From positions 62,001-126,000 of the forward strand of contig NZ_FOCI01000002.1 of NCBI RefSeq assembly GCF_900110065.1: a DNA stretch of 64,000 nucleotides, in the 5' to 3' direction. The stretch comes from Loktanella fryxellensis. GTDB taxonomy: Bacteria; Pseudomonadota; Alphaproteobacteria; Rhodobacterales; Rhodobacteraceae. Below, piece by piece: positions 35,066 to 45,115 of this stretch. Position numbers and translations under genes: made by a program. How positions within the stretch are numbered: the first letter of the stretch is position 1; each line of letters opens with the position of its first letter. The notes beneath the pieces are model-generated. The model did no database searches and had not been told where the DNA came from. It saw only the letters and a list, made by a program, of their open reading frames with translations.

Positions 35066-36595
35066 ATGCAGATCGTTCATCACGGCCAGTTGGCCGCGTC
35101 CGTTCCATCGGTCGTGCCAGAACGGATGGTTCCCTCGAATCCAGCATCCCCGCCACGAGCAGCAGATGCATTCTTGGACATCCTGGCAGCGCTGACCACT
35201 GGTCCTGCCGGGCAAACGGCGGCACCCACCGCGAATCCCGCCGAAGCAACTGGGATCGAGACGGAGGTCGTTGCATCCGGGTCCGAGATGTCGAAAGCGA
35301 ATGGAAACGAGGCCGAGGTGTCCGATGGCAACTGCGCCGCGTCGACCGGCTGTGACGGGCTGGTCGAAGGACAGCCGCCAGCAGAACTTGCGCAGATCGA
35401 CAGCCAATTTGCGCCGGGTGGAGCGATCTCATCATGGTCTTCCATGACCATCTTGTCCGGCGGATCGTCTGGCCATACCGAGGCTGCGAGCGCTTTCGGT
35501 CGCGATGCCGACGGTACAGTCTCAGTCGCATTGACGTCGTCGGGGGTCGTTGTGCCGCCTTCACGGCCCGACGCGCAGCGACCGTCATTGCAGACCTCGC
35601 CCGCCGCCACATCGGCGACGACTGATACGACCGAAAGGGTCGATCTGCGGCCACGGGATGTACCGGACGTGGCAGTCGACATGACGCGCAAAGGCGTGGT
35701 TCCGCCTGGCGGAAATGGCGACGAGGTCGCGTCGCTGCCGCGCCGATCGGACGAATTACCAGTCGATCCGGCTACGACGGTCACCCGCGCCATGCCTGTG
35801 GCCCAGTTGCTGTCCGCAGTCGCTCGACCCTTCACTGCAAAAGGTTCCGACGCGGTCGGGATCGACAGGACGGCAGTCGGATCGACAGACACATTGCCAA
35901 ATCTGGCTTCGGTGGACCAAGGTCAACAGGCTCCCCCCCCCTTTGCCGAATCCGCCCAGTCTGCGACCTCACCTGGACGCGACGTGTCCTATGCGAACGC
36001 AACGCTGCAGATGCCTCAAGAGGTGCCAAAACGTGTTGACCTGCCGACCCCGGCCGCTGCCACAGGCGATGATCTTCTGATTGGTGGCATGTCAGGTTTC
36101 CTCGCTCCGTTCGGACCCGATACGGCAGGGCCTTTGTCGACGGAAGCGGCCTTCGTGCGGCACACGATGCGACCGCAGACGCCCTTGCTCGCACAGCATC
36201 TGTCCGGTCAGCTTGCAGTCGAAATTCGTCAGCGGGTCGACGGCGTGACCGAACTGGCGCTCGATCCCGTCGAGCTGGGACGGGTGCGGATGACGGTCAC
36301 GACGACGGATCAGACGCTGACACTCGTCCTGATGGCAGAGCGTCCCGAAACAGCGGATCTGATGCGCCGTCACGGTGAGCTCCTTCAACAGGAGTTTCGA
36401 AATCTGGGTTTCACGACCGTCAACCTGTCCTTCGCGGGCGGTGACAACGGCACCGGACCGCATGGTGGGACTGGCGTCGGACCGGGCGAGGTGTCGTCGG
36501 ATACCGAGCCGCGCCAAGACGGTGAGATCGCGGCGGCGACAATAGCATCCCCGGCAAATCAGTCTGCCGATGGCAGCCTCGACCTTCGCCTCTGA
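35066..36595 (+). CDS. fliK: Flagellar hook-length control protein FliK
   Basis: 509 residues. The first about 370 are disordered and low-complexity (Ala, Pro, Thr, Gly, Asp rich), which acts as the molecular ruler. The C-terminal domain (about 375-460) carries HLSGQLAVEIRQRVDGVTEL, ALDPVELGRVRMTV and HGELLQQEFRNLGF, the FliK signature that switches FlhB. Start ATG follows GAAAGGGA. In tandem with flgD, 16 bases downstream. Confidence 0.9.
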   Translation: MQIVHHGQLAASVPSVVPERMVPSNPASPPRAADAFLDILAALTTGPAGQTAAPTANPAEATGIETEVVASGSEMSKANGNEAEVSDGNCAASTGCDGLVEGQPPAELAQIDSQFAPGGAISSWSSMTILSGGSSGHTEAASAFGRDADGTVSVALTSSGVVVPPSRPDAQRPSLQTSPAATSATTDTTERVDLRPRDVPDVAVDMTRKGVVPPGGNGDEVASLPRRSDELPVDPATTVTRAMPVAQLLSAVARPFTAKGSDAVGIDRTAVGSTDTLPNLASVDQGQQAPPPFAESAQSATSPGRDVSYANATLQMPQEVPKRVDLPTPAAATGDDLLIGGMSGFLAPFGPDTAGPLSTEAAFVRHTMRPQTPLLAQHLSGQLAVEIRQRVDGVTELALDPVELGRVRMTVTTTDQTLTLVLMAERPETADLMRRHGELLQQEFRNLGFTTVNLSFAGGDNGTGPHGGTGVGPGEVSSDTEPRQDGEIAAATIASPANQSADGSLDLRL

Positions 36596-36611
36596 GCAAC
36601 AGGAACCCATT

Positions 36612-37289
36612 ATGACCGTCATCACCTCACCGACCACATCCGCGACGCGAACCGCAACCATACCAGCCCCCGCCACAGGATCCGGCACGGAAATCAGCGC
36701 CGATTTCGAGACGTTCCTCAAGATGCTGACGGTGCAGATGCAAAATCAGGATCCGCTGAATCCGGTCGATTCGTCGGACTATGCCACGCAACTGGCGACG
36801 TTCTCGGGTGTCGAACAACAAGTGCAGACGAACGATCTGCTGCGCACGCTGTCCGGTCAGATGGGAACCGGCGGGCTGGCGCAGCTGGCCGGCTGGGTGG
36901 GGATGCAGGCCCGCGCGGCCGTGCCGGCCTACTTCGACGGCGCACCGGTCACGGTGGTGCCAAAGGTCGAAGGGGGGGCGGACGCAGCGGAAATCCTCGT
37001 GCGGAACGCGGCCGGGAATGAAGTCCAGCGGATCGATGTTCCGGTCGCCGGTGGCCCCATGAGTTGGGCCGGCGTGGCGTCGAATGGGACGCCGTTCCCA
37101 AAAGGTTACTACAGCTTTTCGACTGTCAGCCTGTCAGGGGAAGAAGTCATTTCTGACCGGCCCGCGGAAATCTATGCCCGTGTGATCGAGGTTCAGGTGG
37201 CAGGCGGCGTGAATACGGTCGTCCTCGCCGGCGGGCGGAACGTCCCTGTGACCCAGATCACGGCCGTCAGGGGCGGGTCCACGTCGTAG
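36612..37289 (+). CDS. flgD: Flagellar hook cap protein FlgD
   Basis: 225-residue hook scaffolding protein. FETFLKMLTVQMQNQDPLNP then VDSSDYATQLATFSGVEQQV (about 32-73) is the conserved N-terminal part; the Ig/Tudor-like C-terminal domain follows, with PKGYYSFSTVS. ATG 36612 is chosen over a longer reading from 36570 because the extension would overlap fliK. It ends the flagellar region and converges on ubiB with 26 bases between. Confidence 0.93.
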   Translation: MTVITSPTTSATRTATIPAPATGSGTEISADFETFLKMLTVQMQNQDPLNPVDSSDYATQLATFSGVEQQVQTNDLLRTLSGQMGTGGLAQLAGWVGMQARAAVPAYFDGAPVTVVPKVEGGADAAEILVRNAAGNEVQRIDVPVAGGPMSWAGVASNGTPFPKGYYSFSTVSLSGEEVISDRPAEIYARVIEVQVAGGVNTVVLAGGRNVPVTQITAVRGGSTS

Positions 37290-37315
37290 GAGACTGCCCC
37301 GTCATGCTACCCGCT

Positions 37316-38845
37316 TCAGAACAGGGCCGCGATGACCCAAGCACCGCCGACGACGGCACCGCCGAAGGCCATCCACGCCAGTTGATCGCGACCGTCCCGC
37401 AGGCGTTGCTGTGGCGGTGGATTGTTCAGGCGTATCAGCGCCTCTTCCGCCAGTCGCGGCAGTTGGGGACCAAAGCGGGCCAGCACGAGTGCGGTCCTTC
37501 GCAGATCGTTCAGCAGCGCCTTGGGCCCGATGCTTTTGGCGACGTAGTCGGTGACGATGGGTTGCGCGACCTGCCAGATATTCATGCGTGGGTCCATCGA
37601 CCGCGCGACGCCTTCGACAACGACCATGGTGCGTTGCAGCAGGATCAGTTCGGTCCGTGTCTCCATGCCGAAGCGCTCGGTCACCTCGAACAGATAGGAC
37701 AAGAGCCGCGCCATCGAGATCCGGCTCGCGTCCATCCCGAAGATCGGCTCGCCCACGGCGCGCAGCGCACGCGCGAAATCGTCCACGCTGCGGTCGGCTG
37801 GCACGTAGCCGGCCTCGAAATGCACTTCGGCCACGCGCTGATAATCGCGGCGGATGAAGCCGAACAGAATCTCGGCATAGACGCGGCGGGTGTATTCGTC
37901 GATCCGACCCATGATGCCGAAGTCGAAGGCGATGATGTCGCCGTTGGCACCGATCTTCAGGTTGCCCTGATGCATGTCGCCGTGGAAGTAGCCGTCGCGC
38001 AGAGCGTGGGACAGGAACAGCTGCAAAACGCGCGCGGCCAACGCGGACCGGTCCAGACCCGCCGCATCCAGGGCGGCGTTGTCGCCCGCGCCGATCCCCT
38101 CGACCCAGTCCAGCGTCATCACGCGGCGCCTCGACAGGTCCCAGCGGATCGACGGCACCTGAAACCCGGCATCCTTGGCCGTGTTCGCCTTGAACTCTGC
38201 CGCGGCAGCACTTTCCAGCCGCAGATCGAGTTCGCCCATCACGACGCCTTCGAAATGCGTCACGACCTCCATCGGGCGCAGGCGGCGGGACGATGGCGAG
38301 AGCGCCTCGATCACGCGGGCGGCAAAATAGAAGGCGTCGATGTCCTGCCGGAACGCCCGTTCGATGCCGGGGCGCAGGATCTTGACAGCGACCGCTTCAC
38401 CGGTGTCGGCCAGATGCGCCTTGTGCACCTGCGCGAGGGAGGCGGCGGCGACCGGCTCCGAAAAGCTGGAAAAGATCTGTTCCACCGGCACGCCCAACTC
38501 GCGCAGGACCTCGGCCTTGGCCTCTGCGATGGAAAAGGGCGGCAGTTTGTCCTGCAGGACACGCAGCTGCACGGCCAACTCGTCACCGACCACGTCGGGG
38601 CGGGTGGACAGGACCTGGCCGAACTTGATGTAGGCCGGGCCAAGCGCCGTCAGCGCCCGGGGTGCGGGTGGCATCATCGGGTCGCCGGCATAGCCCAGCC
38701 ACTGGAATGGCCAGACGACGGTGCGGATCACGCCGCGCAGCAGTGGCCCCACGTCGAAGGCGTCCATGACGACCGCCATGGCACCCGTCCGTTCCAGCGT
38801 CGCGCCGGTCCGGATCAGGCGGATGATGTTGTGGGGTCCGCGCAC
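37316..38845 (-). CDS. ubiB: UbiB, ubiquinone biosynthesis kinase-like ATPase
   Basis: 509-residue atypical kinase required for ubiquinone synthesis, acting at the membrane. Motifs: KFGQVLSTRPDVV (about 74-86), SLAQVHKAHL, and the kinase-like HGDMHQGNLK and FDFGIMGR. The last 30 residues are hydrophobic (AWMAFGGAVVGGAWVIAALF), an anchor. Start is GTG at 38845, immediately after the ubiE stop. Confidence 0.95.
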   Translation of the reverse strand: MRGPHNIIRLIRTGATLERTGAMAVVMDAFDVGPLLRGVIRTVVWPFQWLGYAGDPMMPPAPRALTALGPAYIKFGQVLSTRPDVVGDELAVQLRVLQDKLPPFSIAEAKAEVLRELGVPVEQIFSSFSEPVAAASLAQVHKAHLADTGEAVAVKILRPGIERAFRQDIDAFYFAARVIEALSPSSRRLRPMEVVTHFEGVVMGELDLRLESAAAAEFKANTAKDAGFQVPSIRWDLSRRRVMTLDWVEGIGAGDNAALDAAGLDRSALAARVLQLFLSHALRDGYFHGDMHQGNLKIGANGDIIAFDFGIMGRIDEYTRRVYAEILFGFIRRDYQRVAEVHFEAGYVPADRSVDDFARALRAVGEPIFGMDASRISMARLLSYLFEVTERFGMETRTELILLQRTMVVVEGVARSMDPRMNIWQVAQPIVTDYVAKSIGPKALLNDLRRTALVLARFGPQLPRLAEEALIRLNNPPPQQRLRDGRDQLAWMAFGGAVVGGAWVIAALF

Positions 38846-39598
38846 CTAGAGCTTCCAGCCCGAATGCAGCGCCGCGACACCCAGCGTGAGGTTGCGATAT
38901 TTCGCATTCTCGAACCCCGCAGCCCGCACCATGCCGAGGAACGTGTCCTGGTCGGGAAACTTGCGGATCGATTCGACGAGATACTGATAGCTGTCGCGGT
39001 CGTTCGCGATCAACTGCCCCATGCGGGGAATGACGTTGAACGAATAGGCGTCATAGGCCTTTTGCATCAGCGGGTTGGGAAGCTGGCTGAACTCCAGCAC
39101 CATCAGGCGGCCACCGGGACGCAGCACGCGGAACGCCTCGTTCAGCGCTTCCTGCGGGCGGGTGACGTTCCGGATGCCGAAGCTGATCGTATAGACGTCG
39201 AAGGTCGCATCCGGGAACGGCAGCGCCATCGCGTCGCCCACCACCCAGTCGAGCTGGTCGTGCATCCGTTCCGCATCGGCCCGCTTGCGACCCTCGATCA
39301 GCATGGGTTCGGTCAGATCGAGGACCGTGGCATGGCCCGCACCGGCGCGCTTCAGAAAGCGGAACGCGATGTCGCCGGTGCCGCCCGCCACGTCAAGCAG
39401 GCGTTGGCCCGCACGCGGCGCCAGCCAATCCATCATCGCGTCCTTCCACAGCCGGTGGACCCCGCCGGACATCACGTCGTTCATGATGTCGTACTTGCTG
39501 GCGACCGAGGAGAAGACGCCGCGCACCCGCCCGGCCTTGTCCTCTTCGCGGACGGTCTCGAAACCGAAGTGGGTGGTCTGGTCGTCGCGGTCGGTCAT
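38846..39598 (-). CDS. ubiE: UbiE, demethylmenaquinone/2-polyprenyl-6-methoxybenzoquinol methylase
   Basis: 250-residue C-methyltransferase of ubiquinone synthesis. Family pattern [20 protein letters not shown], then [22 protein letters not shown] motif [12 protein letters not shown] (about 70-80), TISFGIRNV and [15 protein letters not shown] 39598 gives the normal length. Divergent from mutM across 82 bases; ubiB follows with no gap. Confidence 0.96.
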   Translation of the reverse strand: MTDRDDQTTHFGFETVREEDKAGRVRGVFSSVASKYDIMNDVMSGGVHRLWKDAMMDWLAPRAGQRLLDVAGGTGDIAFRFLKRAGAGHATVLDLTEPMLIEGRKRADAERMHDQLDWVVGDAMALPFPDATFDVYTISFGIRNVTRPQEALNEAFRVLRPGGRLMVLEFSQLPNPLMQKAYDAYSFNVIPRMGQLIANDRDSYQYLVESIRKFPDQDTFLGMVRAAGFENAKYRNLTLGVAALHSGWKL

Positions 39599-39680
39599 GG
39601 CTTGCGGTCCTGTCTGTGTCGCACCAGATGTAGGGTGCCAGCCCGGTCCTACAACGTCGCACCCGCCCAAGGAACACCCC

Positions 39681-40532
39681 ATGCCAGAATTGCCGGAGGT
39701 CGAGACAGTCCGTCGCGGTCTGGCCCCCGTGTTGGAGGGTCAGGTGATCGTGCAGGCGGACGTGAACCGCCCCGACCTGCGCTGGCCGTTTCCCGACCGG
39801 ATGGCAGATCGGCTGACGGGTGCGCGGATCGAACGGTTGCGGCGCAGGTCGAAGTATATCCTCGCCGACCTCGACCGGGGGGAAACGCTGCTGATCCATC
39901 TGGGCATGTCGGGGCGGATGCTGATTTCCGGCGGCATCGTCGGCGATTTCGTCCATGCCCACGCCGCCCCGGCCAAGCATGATCACGTCGTGCTGCACAT
40001 GGGGCAGGGGGCACGGATCACCTTCAACGACGCGCGCCGGTTCGGGGCGATGGACCTGATGGCGACGGATTCGGCCCCCGATCACTGGCTGATGCGCGAT
40101 CTGGGGCCCGAACCCTTTGCCAACGATTTCAACGAGGATTATCTGATCGGGCGTCTTGCGGGGCGCAGCATGCCGATCAAGTCCGCGCTGCTGGATCAGC
40201 GCATCGTCGCTGGCCTCGGCAACATCTATGTGTGCGAGGTGCTGCACCGCGCAGGTATCAACCCGGCCCGCAAGGCGGGACGCATTGCCGCCCGGCGTGT
40301 GGCAGGGCTGGTGCCGCTGATCCGTCAGGTGCTGGAGGAGGCGATCGCCGCCGGTGGATCGTCGCTGCGCGACTACCGGCAGGCGGATGGCGAGCTGGGC
40401 TATTTCCAGCATGGGTTCGCCGTCTATGGCCGCGAGGGGCAGCCCTGCATCACACCCGGCTGTGCAGGGACCGTGGCCCGAATCGTGCAGTCGGGTCGTT
40501 CGTCGTTCTTCTGCCCGCTCTGCCAGCGCTGA
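39681..40532 (+). CDS. mutM: Formamidopyrimidine-DNA glycosylase (8-oxoguanine)
   Basis: 283-residue base-excision repair glycosylase/lyase. N-terminal catalytic [14 protein letters not shown] (Pro2, Glu3), then RRRSKYIL with the conserved lysine and IHLGMSGRM. The C-terminal zinc finger has two cysteines in CITPGC and two in CPLC. Start fixed by Pro2, which must follow Met1. Confidence 0.96.
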   Translation: MPELPEVETVRRGLAPVLEGQVIVQADVNRPDLRWPFPDRMADRLTGARIERLRRRSKYILADLDRGETLLIHLGMSGRMLISGGIVGDFVHAHAAPAKHDHVVLHMGQGARITFNDARRFGAMDLMATDSAPDHWLMRDLGPEPFANDFNEDYLIGRLAGRSMPIKSALLDQRIVAGLGNIYVCEVLHRAGINPARKAGRIAARRVAGLVPLIRQVLEEAIAAGGSSLRDYRQADGELGYFQHGFAVYGREGQPCITPGCAGTVARIVQSGRSSFFCPLCQR

Positions 40533-40602
40533 CAAGAACCGCTTGATCGCAGGTGCGGTTTTGCGCATCACATGGGGTCTGACCTGTCACGAGGAGGGCC
40601 GC

Positions 40603-41379
40603 ATGGCCTACGAGACCATCATCGTCGAGATCGCCGACGACATAGCCACCATCCGCCTGAACCGGCCCGACGCGCTGAACGCCCTCAACCAGAAGCTGCT
40701 GAACGAAGTCTGCACGGCGCTGGAGGAGGCGGATGCCTCCGACAAGGTCCGCTGCATCGTGCTGACCGGGTCCGAAAAGGCGTTCGCCGCCGGGGCCGAC
40801 ATCACCGAGATGGCTGACAAGACCTATGTGGACATGACCACGCAGGCCTATTTCCAGTCCCAGTCCCGCCGGATCGAGGCGATCCGCAAGCCGATCATCG
40901 CCGCCGTCTCGGGTTATGCGCTGGGCGGCGGGTGCGAGCTTGCGATGATGTGCGACTTCATCATCGCCGCCGACACCGCCAAGTTCGGCCAGCCGGAAAT
41001 CAACCTCGGCGTCATTCCCGGCATGGGCGGCACCCAGCGTCTGGCCCGCTATGTGGGCAAGTCCAAGGCGATGGACATGAACCTGACCGGGCGCTTCATG
41101 GACGCCGAAGAGGCGCTGTCGTCCGGCCTCGTCAGCCGGGTCGTGCCTGCCAAGAAGCTGATGGAAGAGGCACAGGGGGCGGCACAGAAGATCGCGGCGA
41201 AATCCATGCTGGCCGCGATGGCCGTCAAGGACACCGTGAACCGCGCCTTTGAGACGCCCTTGGCCGAAGGTCTGAATTACGAACGCCGCACCTTCTATGG
41301 TCTCTTTGCGACGCAGGACCAGAAGGAAGGCATGGCCGCATTCCGCGACAAGCGCGAGGCGCAGTTCCGCGACAAGTAA
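40603..41379 (+). CDS. Enoyl-CoA hydratase (crotonase family)
   Basis: 258-residue crotonase hydrating 2-enoyl-CoA in fatty-acid degradation. Oxyanion-hole segment [10 protein letters not shown], catalytic glutamate stretch [14 protein letters not shown] and the second glutamate in [16 protein letters not shown]. Start has GAGGAGGGC in front. Family clear; substrate chain length not predictable. Followed by 146 bases and rpsT. Confidence 0.93.
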   Translation: MAYETIIVEIADDIATIRLNRPDALNALNQKLLNEVCTALEEADASDKVRCIVLTGSEKAFAAGADITEMADKTYVDMTTQAYFQSQSRRIEAIRKPIIAAVSGYALGGGCELAMMCDFIIAADTAKFGQPEINLGVIPGMGGTQRLARYVGKSKAMDMNLTGRFMDAEEALSSGLVSRVVPAKKLMEEAQGAAQKIAAKSMLAAMAVKDTVNRAFETPLAEGLNYERRTFYGLFATQDQKEGMAAFRDKREAQFRDK

Positions 41380-41525
41380 GGCTTGCCTTTCGGGCGGGCG
41401 CGCGCTAACCGCCGCCCTACATGCGCGTGATGCCCGCTTAGGCAGATCAGTCCGGTCTTGAACCCGGTGGGCCCCTCAGGCGCGAATTCGTATTTCATCG
41501 ACCTGACAACACAAGGGCCCGGATC

Positions 41526-41804
41526 ATGGCAAATACCCCACAGGCTAAAAAGCGCGCCAAGCAAAGCGAAGCGCGTTTTGCCGTCAACAAGATGCGCCGT
41601 TCGCGCATCCGCACCTTCCTGCGCGGCGTCGAAGAGGCGATCGCATCCGGCGATCAGGCCGCCGCTGCTGCCGCACTGAAGGCCGCACAGCCGGAACTGA
41701 TGCGCGGCGTCACCAAGGGCGTCGTCCACAAGAACACCGCGGCCCGCAAGATGTCCCGCCTGTCCAGCCGCGTGAAGGCGCTGGGCGAGACGACCACCGC
41801 CTGA
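41526..41804 (+). CDS. rpsT: Ribosomal protein S20
   Basis: 92-residue small-subunit protein, start [20 protein letters not shown] with many basic residues, [18 protein letters not shown] near the end. Follows its own 146-base upstream gap, with a terminator pair after the stop. Usual companion of dnaA in Rhodobacterales. Confidence 0.97.
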   Translation: MANTPQAKKRAKQSEARFAVNKMRRSRIRTFLRGVEEAIASGDQAAAAAALKAAQPELMRGVTKGVVHKNTAARKMSRLSSRVKALGETTTA

Positions 41805-41837
41805 TCGCGGACCGGAAACGACATTCCACGCCGACAT

Positions 41838-41868
41838 GGGGGGCGATCCGCAAGGATCCGCCCCCTTT
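41838..41868 (+). terminator. Rho-independent terminator after rpsT
   Basis: GC-rich hairpin of GGGGGCGATCC and GGATCCGCCCCC with one bulged base and a GCAA loop, followed by TTT. Directly after rpsT. Confidence 0.72.
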
Positions 41869-41913
41869 GCATGCCGGTGAACCGGCACGCTGTTGCCGGT
41901 TTGCATGGGTTCC

Positions 41914-41942
41914 AAACGCACCTTTCGGGGGGCGTTTTTTTT
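41914..41942 (+). terminator. Second terminator after rpsT
   Basis: AAACGCACC and GGGGGGCGTT flank a TTTC loop, with a run of eight T at the end. About 110 bases after rpsT; a stronger U-run than the first one. Confidence 0.7.
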
Positions 41943-42432
41943 CGCCGCACAGCCTGTGGAGAAAGTTCTGTGACGTTTCAAAGACGTCCGGGATTCTCCG
42001 CCTGCGGGATATGAGTCAAGCGCGTTGTTGTGTTGTGGCCGCCCTGATCGCGTTGCTAAATGAGCCTGCGATTCACATCGTTCCGGGGGGGGACATGGGG
42101 ATTGCGGCGCAGGCAGAATGCACCATGGCCGTGGAATGGCCAAAGGCGCGCGGCCGTATCAGACGCTGCAGTCCATGCAACCAGACTGTTGACCATGACA
42201 CCGTCATGGGATGACCGGTCGGACCGACCGGCAGGAGTAGCCTTGTGCTGCGCCTGCCCGGTTGGTGTGTTGCCCTGTCCCTGAACGGCACGTTCGTTCG
42301 CCCATCGTGGGCGGCGACCGTGTTCCTTGCCTGCGACCGCTGCTGCGGCGGTGCGGACAGGGGCGTTGGGCGATGTGAACGTGGCGGACCTGCCGGTCCG
42401 TCGGGCAGGCAGAAGAAACGGATCGGGATCAG
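41943..42432 (+). promoter_or_regulatory. Long dnaA upstream region
   Basis: About 490 bases without a credible gene. Contains three GANTC methylation motifs (41992-41996, 42013-42017, 42070-42074), a possible weak DnaA-box half match (TGTGGAGAA, 41955-41963) and a palindrome at 42215-42231. Likely dnaA promoter and leader. I cannot show an origin here. Confidence 0.5.
42215..42231. promoter_or_regulatory. Perfect 8+8 palindrome upstream of dnaA
   Basis: CCGGTCGG-A-CCGACCGG, about 200 bases upstream of dnaA. Could be a protein-binding site or a leader hairpin. Confidence 0.4.
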
Positions 42433-43797
42433 ATGAGCGACGACGTGTGGGGGCATGTGCTGGCGGACCTGGAAAAGGACATGAGCAAGGCGAAATTTCA
42501 AAGCTGGATTGCCTCGCTGAGCTTTACCGAGATCCAGGACCGCGTGGCGCGCTTCGACGTGCCGACGACGTTCATCGGCAACTACGTCGATCAGCATTTC
42601 AGCGATCAGATCATCTATGGGTTCAACCGCGCGGGCCGCGCCGTGGACAGGCTGCGGTTCGACGTGAACGCGATCCGGCGCGATGGACCCGTGCCGGTGC
42701 CGCCTGCTGCGACGACCGCCCGCACCGCAACCGCCGATTTCGGTGCGGACATGGACCCGCTCGGACTGCCCATCGACCCCAACCTGACCTTTGACAGCTT
42801 CGTCGTGGGCAAGCCGAACGAGTTGGCCCACGCCGCCGCCCGCCGCGTCGCCGAAGGCGGCCCGGTCACGTTCAATCCCCTGTTCTTGTATTCAGGCGTC
42901 GGCCTCGGCAAGACGCACCTGATGCACGCCATCGCCAACGAGCTGGCCCGCCGGCAGCCCGAATTGCGCGTCCTCTACATGTCGGCGGAACGGTTCATGT
43001 ACCGCTTCATCACCGCCCTGCGCGAGCGCAAGATGATGGAATTCAAGCATGCCCTGCGGTCCGTCGACATCCTGATGGTCGACGACGTGCAGTTCATGGG
43101 CGGCAAGGATTCGACACAGGAAGAATTCTTTCACACGTTCAACGCGCTGGTCGACGCGCGCAAGCAGGTGATCCTGTCCGGTGACCGCGCGCCCGGAGAG
43201 ATCAAGGACATGGAGGACCGGATGCGGTCCCGCCTGCAATGCGGCCTGATCGTCGATCTGCACCCCACCGACTTCGAGCTGCGTCTGGGCGTGCTGCAAT
43301 CCAAGGTCGCGCGCCAGCAGGAGATCTATCCGGGGCTGACCATCGCGCCCGGCGTGCTGGAATACCTCGCGCACAAGATCACCAGCAACATCCGCGTGCT
43401 GGAAGGGGCGCTGGTCCGGCTCTTTGCCCATGCGAGCCTCGTGGGGCGCGACATCGATCTGGAGCAGGCGCAGGACTGCCTGTCGGACATCCTGCGGGCC
43501 AACGACCGCAAGGTCAGCGTCGAGGAGATCCAGCGCAAGGTCAGCGAATATTACAACATCCGCCTGTCCGACATGGTCGGGCCCAAGCGGGTGCGCAACT
43601 TTGCCCGTCCGCGGCAGATGGCGATGTATCTGTCCAAGACGCTGACCAGCCGGTCGCTGCCCGACATCGGGCGCCGGTTCGGCAAGCGGGACCACACCAC
43701 GGTCATGCACGGCGTCAAGCGGATCGACGAGTTGCGCCAGACCGACAGCCAGATCGCCGACGATCTGGAAATCCTGCGCCGCGCGCTGGAGCAGTAA
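42433..43797 (+). CDS. dnaA: Chromosomal replication initiator DnaA
   Basis: 454-residue AAA+ initiator. N-terminal domain to residue 80, linker 85-115, Walker A GVGLGKT (155-161), Walker B ILMVDDVQF, sensor and lid parts, and the C-terminal DNA-binding signature RDHTTVMHGVKRI (about 420). Long leader upstream; ribosome site GGATCGGGATCAG is weak. Typical order dnaA-dnaN-recF. Confidence 0.97.
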   Translation: MSDDVWGHVLADLEKDMSKAKFQSWIASLSFTEIQDRVARFDVPTTFIGNYVDQHFSDQIIYGFNRAGRAVDRLRFDVNAIRRDGPVPVPPAATTARTATADFGADMDPLGLPIDPNLTFDSFVVGKPNELAHAAARRVAEGGPVTFNPLFLYSGVGLGKTHLMHAIANELARRQPELRVLYMSAERFMYRFITALRERKMMEFKHALRSVDILMVDDVQFMGGKDSTQEEFFHTFNALVDARKQVILSGDRAPGEIKDMEDRMRSRLQCGLIVDLHPTDFELRLGVLQSKVARQQEIYPGLTIAPGVLEYLAHKITSNIRVLEGALVRLFAHASLVGRDIDLEQAQDCLSDILRANDRKVSVEEIQRKVSEYYNIRLSDMVGPKRVRNFARPRQMAMYLSKTLTSRSLPDIGRRFGKRDHTTVMHGVKRIDELRQTDSQIADDLEILRRALEQ

Positions 43798-43830
43798 TCC
43801 CCCGGTAAACGCACCCGGTAACTGGGCCAC

Positions 43831-43851
43831 ACCCGGCGGAAATCGCCGGGT
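43831..43851 (+). terminator. Hairpin between dnaA and dnaN
   Basis: ACCCGGCG-GAAAT-CGCCGGGT, an eight-base-pair stem, then TTATGG. Only a short U-run, so a weak terminator or an attenuator. Confidence 0.4.
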
Positions 43852-43925
43852 TATGGCTTGAGCGCGGCGCGAAAAGAGGTAGCGTCGCGGTCCCGGACAT
43901 CGGGTGCAACGGCGGAGCGAGACCC

Positions 43926-45044
43926 ATGAAATTCAGCATCGAACGCGCAAGCCTGATGAAGGCCGTCGCCCAGGCCCAGTCCGTCGTCGAGCGGCGCAAC
44001 ACGATTCCGATCCTGGCCAACGTACTGATCGAGGCCGAGGGCGACACCGTGCAGTTCCGCGCCACCGACCTCGACATCGAGGTGGTGGACCGCGCCCCCG
44101 CCAAGGTGGACCGCGCCGGATCGACTACCATCGCCGCCGTGACCCTGAACGAGATCGTGCGCAAGCTGCCGGACGGCGCGCTCGTGACTCTGACCGAGGA
44201 TGGTGCCGCTGGCCGCGTCACGATACAGGCCGGGCGTTCGACCTTCAGCCTCGCCACGTTGCCGCGCGAGGATTTCCCCGTGATGGCGACCTCAGACTAT
44301 GCCACCACTTTCACCGCGGCGGCACCCGTGCTGCGGCGGCTGTTCGACAAGGCGAAATTCGCGATCTCGACCGAAGAGACGCGGTATTACCTGAACGGCG
44401 TCTACATGCACGTGGCAGAGGGCGACAGCGGTCCGGTATTGCGCTGTGTCGCCACCGACGGCCACCGTCTGGCGCGCATCGACGCGCCCCTGCCCGATGG
44501 GGCTGCCGGCATGGCCGGCGTGATCGTGCCGCGCAAGACGGTGGGCGAATTGCGCAAGTTGCTGGACGACGACGATCTGCAGGTCGAGGTCAGCGTGTCC
44601 GACACCAAGGTGCGATTCGCCACGCCCAGCATCACGCTGACGTCCAAGGTGATCGACGGCACGTTCCCCGACTACACCCGCGTCATTCCGCAGGGCAACA
44701 CGCGGAGGCTGGAGGTCGACGCCGCCGCCTTCGCCCGCGCCGTGGACCGGGTGGCGACCGTCAGCAGCGAACGCAGCCGCGCGGTCAAGCTGCAACTGGA
44801 CGAGGATCGCCTGGTCCTGTCGGTCAACGCCCCCGATTCCGGTGCCGCCGAAGAGGAACTGGCCGTCGCCTATTCCGACGAGCGGCTGGAGATCGGCTTC
44901 AACGCCAAGTATCTGCTGGAAATCGCCAATCAGGTCGACCGCGAGAATGCGGTCTTCATGTTCAACGGCTCTGCCGACCCAACCTTGATGCGCGAGGGCA
45001 ACGACATGTCCGCCGTCTATGTCGTCATGCCGATGCGGGTCTGA
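43926..45044 (+). CDS. dnaN: DNA polymerase III beta clamp
   Basis: 372-residue sliding clamp: three repeated domains (MKFSIERASLMKAVAQAQSV to ERRNTIPILANVLIEA; RYYLNGVYMHV; RVATVSSERSRAVKLQLDED) and C-terminal SAVYVVMPMRV that forms the partner-binding end. Confidence 0.97.
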   Translation: MKFSIERASLMKAVAQAQSVVERRNTIPILANVLIEAEGDTVQFRATDLDIEVVDRAPAKVDRAGSTTIAAVTLNEIVRKLPDGALVTLTEDGAAGRVTIQAGRSTFSLATLPREDFPVMATSDYATTFTAAAPVLRRLFDKAKFAISTEETRYYLNGVYMHVAEGDSGPVLRCVATDGHRLARIDAPLPDGAAGMAGVIVPRKTVGELRKLLDDDDLQVEVSVSDTKVRFATPSITLTSKVIDGTFPDYTRVIPQGNTRRLEVDAAAFARAVDRVATVSSERSRAVKLQLDEDRLVLSVNAPDSGAAEEELAVAYSDERLEIGFNAKYLLEIANQVDRENAVFMFNGSADPTLMREGNDMSAVYVVMPMRV

Positions 45045-45047
45045 GAT

Positions 45048-45104
45048 TTCGCCTCCTGCGGAGCCGAAGCGCGCCGCGCGGGGATATTTTTGACCAGAAG
45101 AAGG
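45048..45104. repeat. REP-like intergenic element between dnaN and recF
   Basis: Hairpin TTCG-C-CTCC / TGC / GGAG-C-CGAA (45048-45068) followed by GCGGGGATATTTTTGACCAG. The GCGGGGATATTT-type phrase recurs in Rhodobacterales intergenic regions as I remember them; no second copy was found in this window. Confidence 0.42.
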
Positions 45105-45115
45105 GCTGACGCGCC

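Noticed and set aside
41955-41963. TGTGGAGAA as a DnaA box
   Set aside because: Only one site, with one mismatch to TTATCCACA, and no cluster or AT-rich unwinding region; not enough to call an origin.
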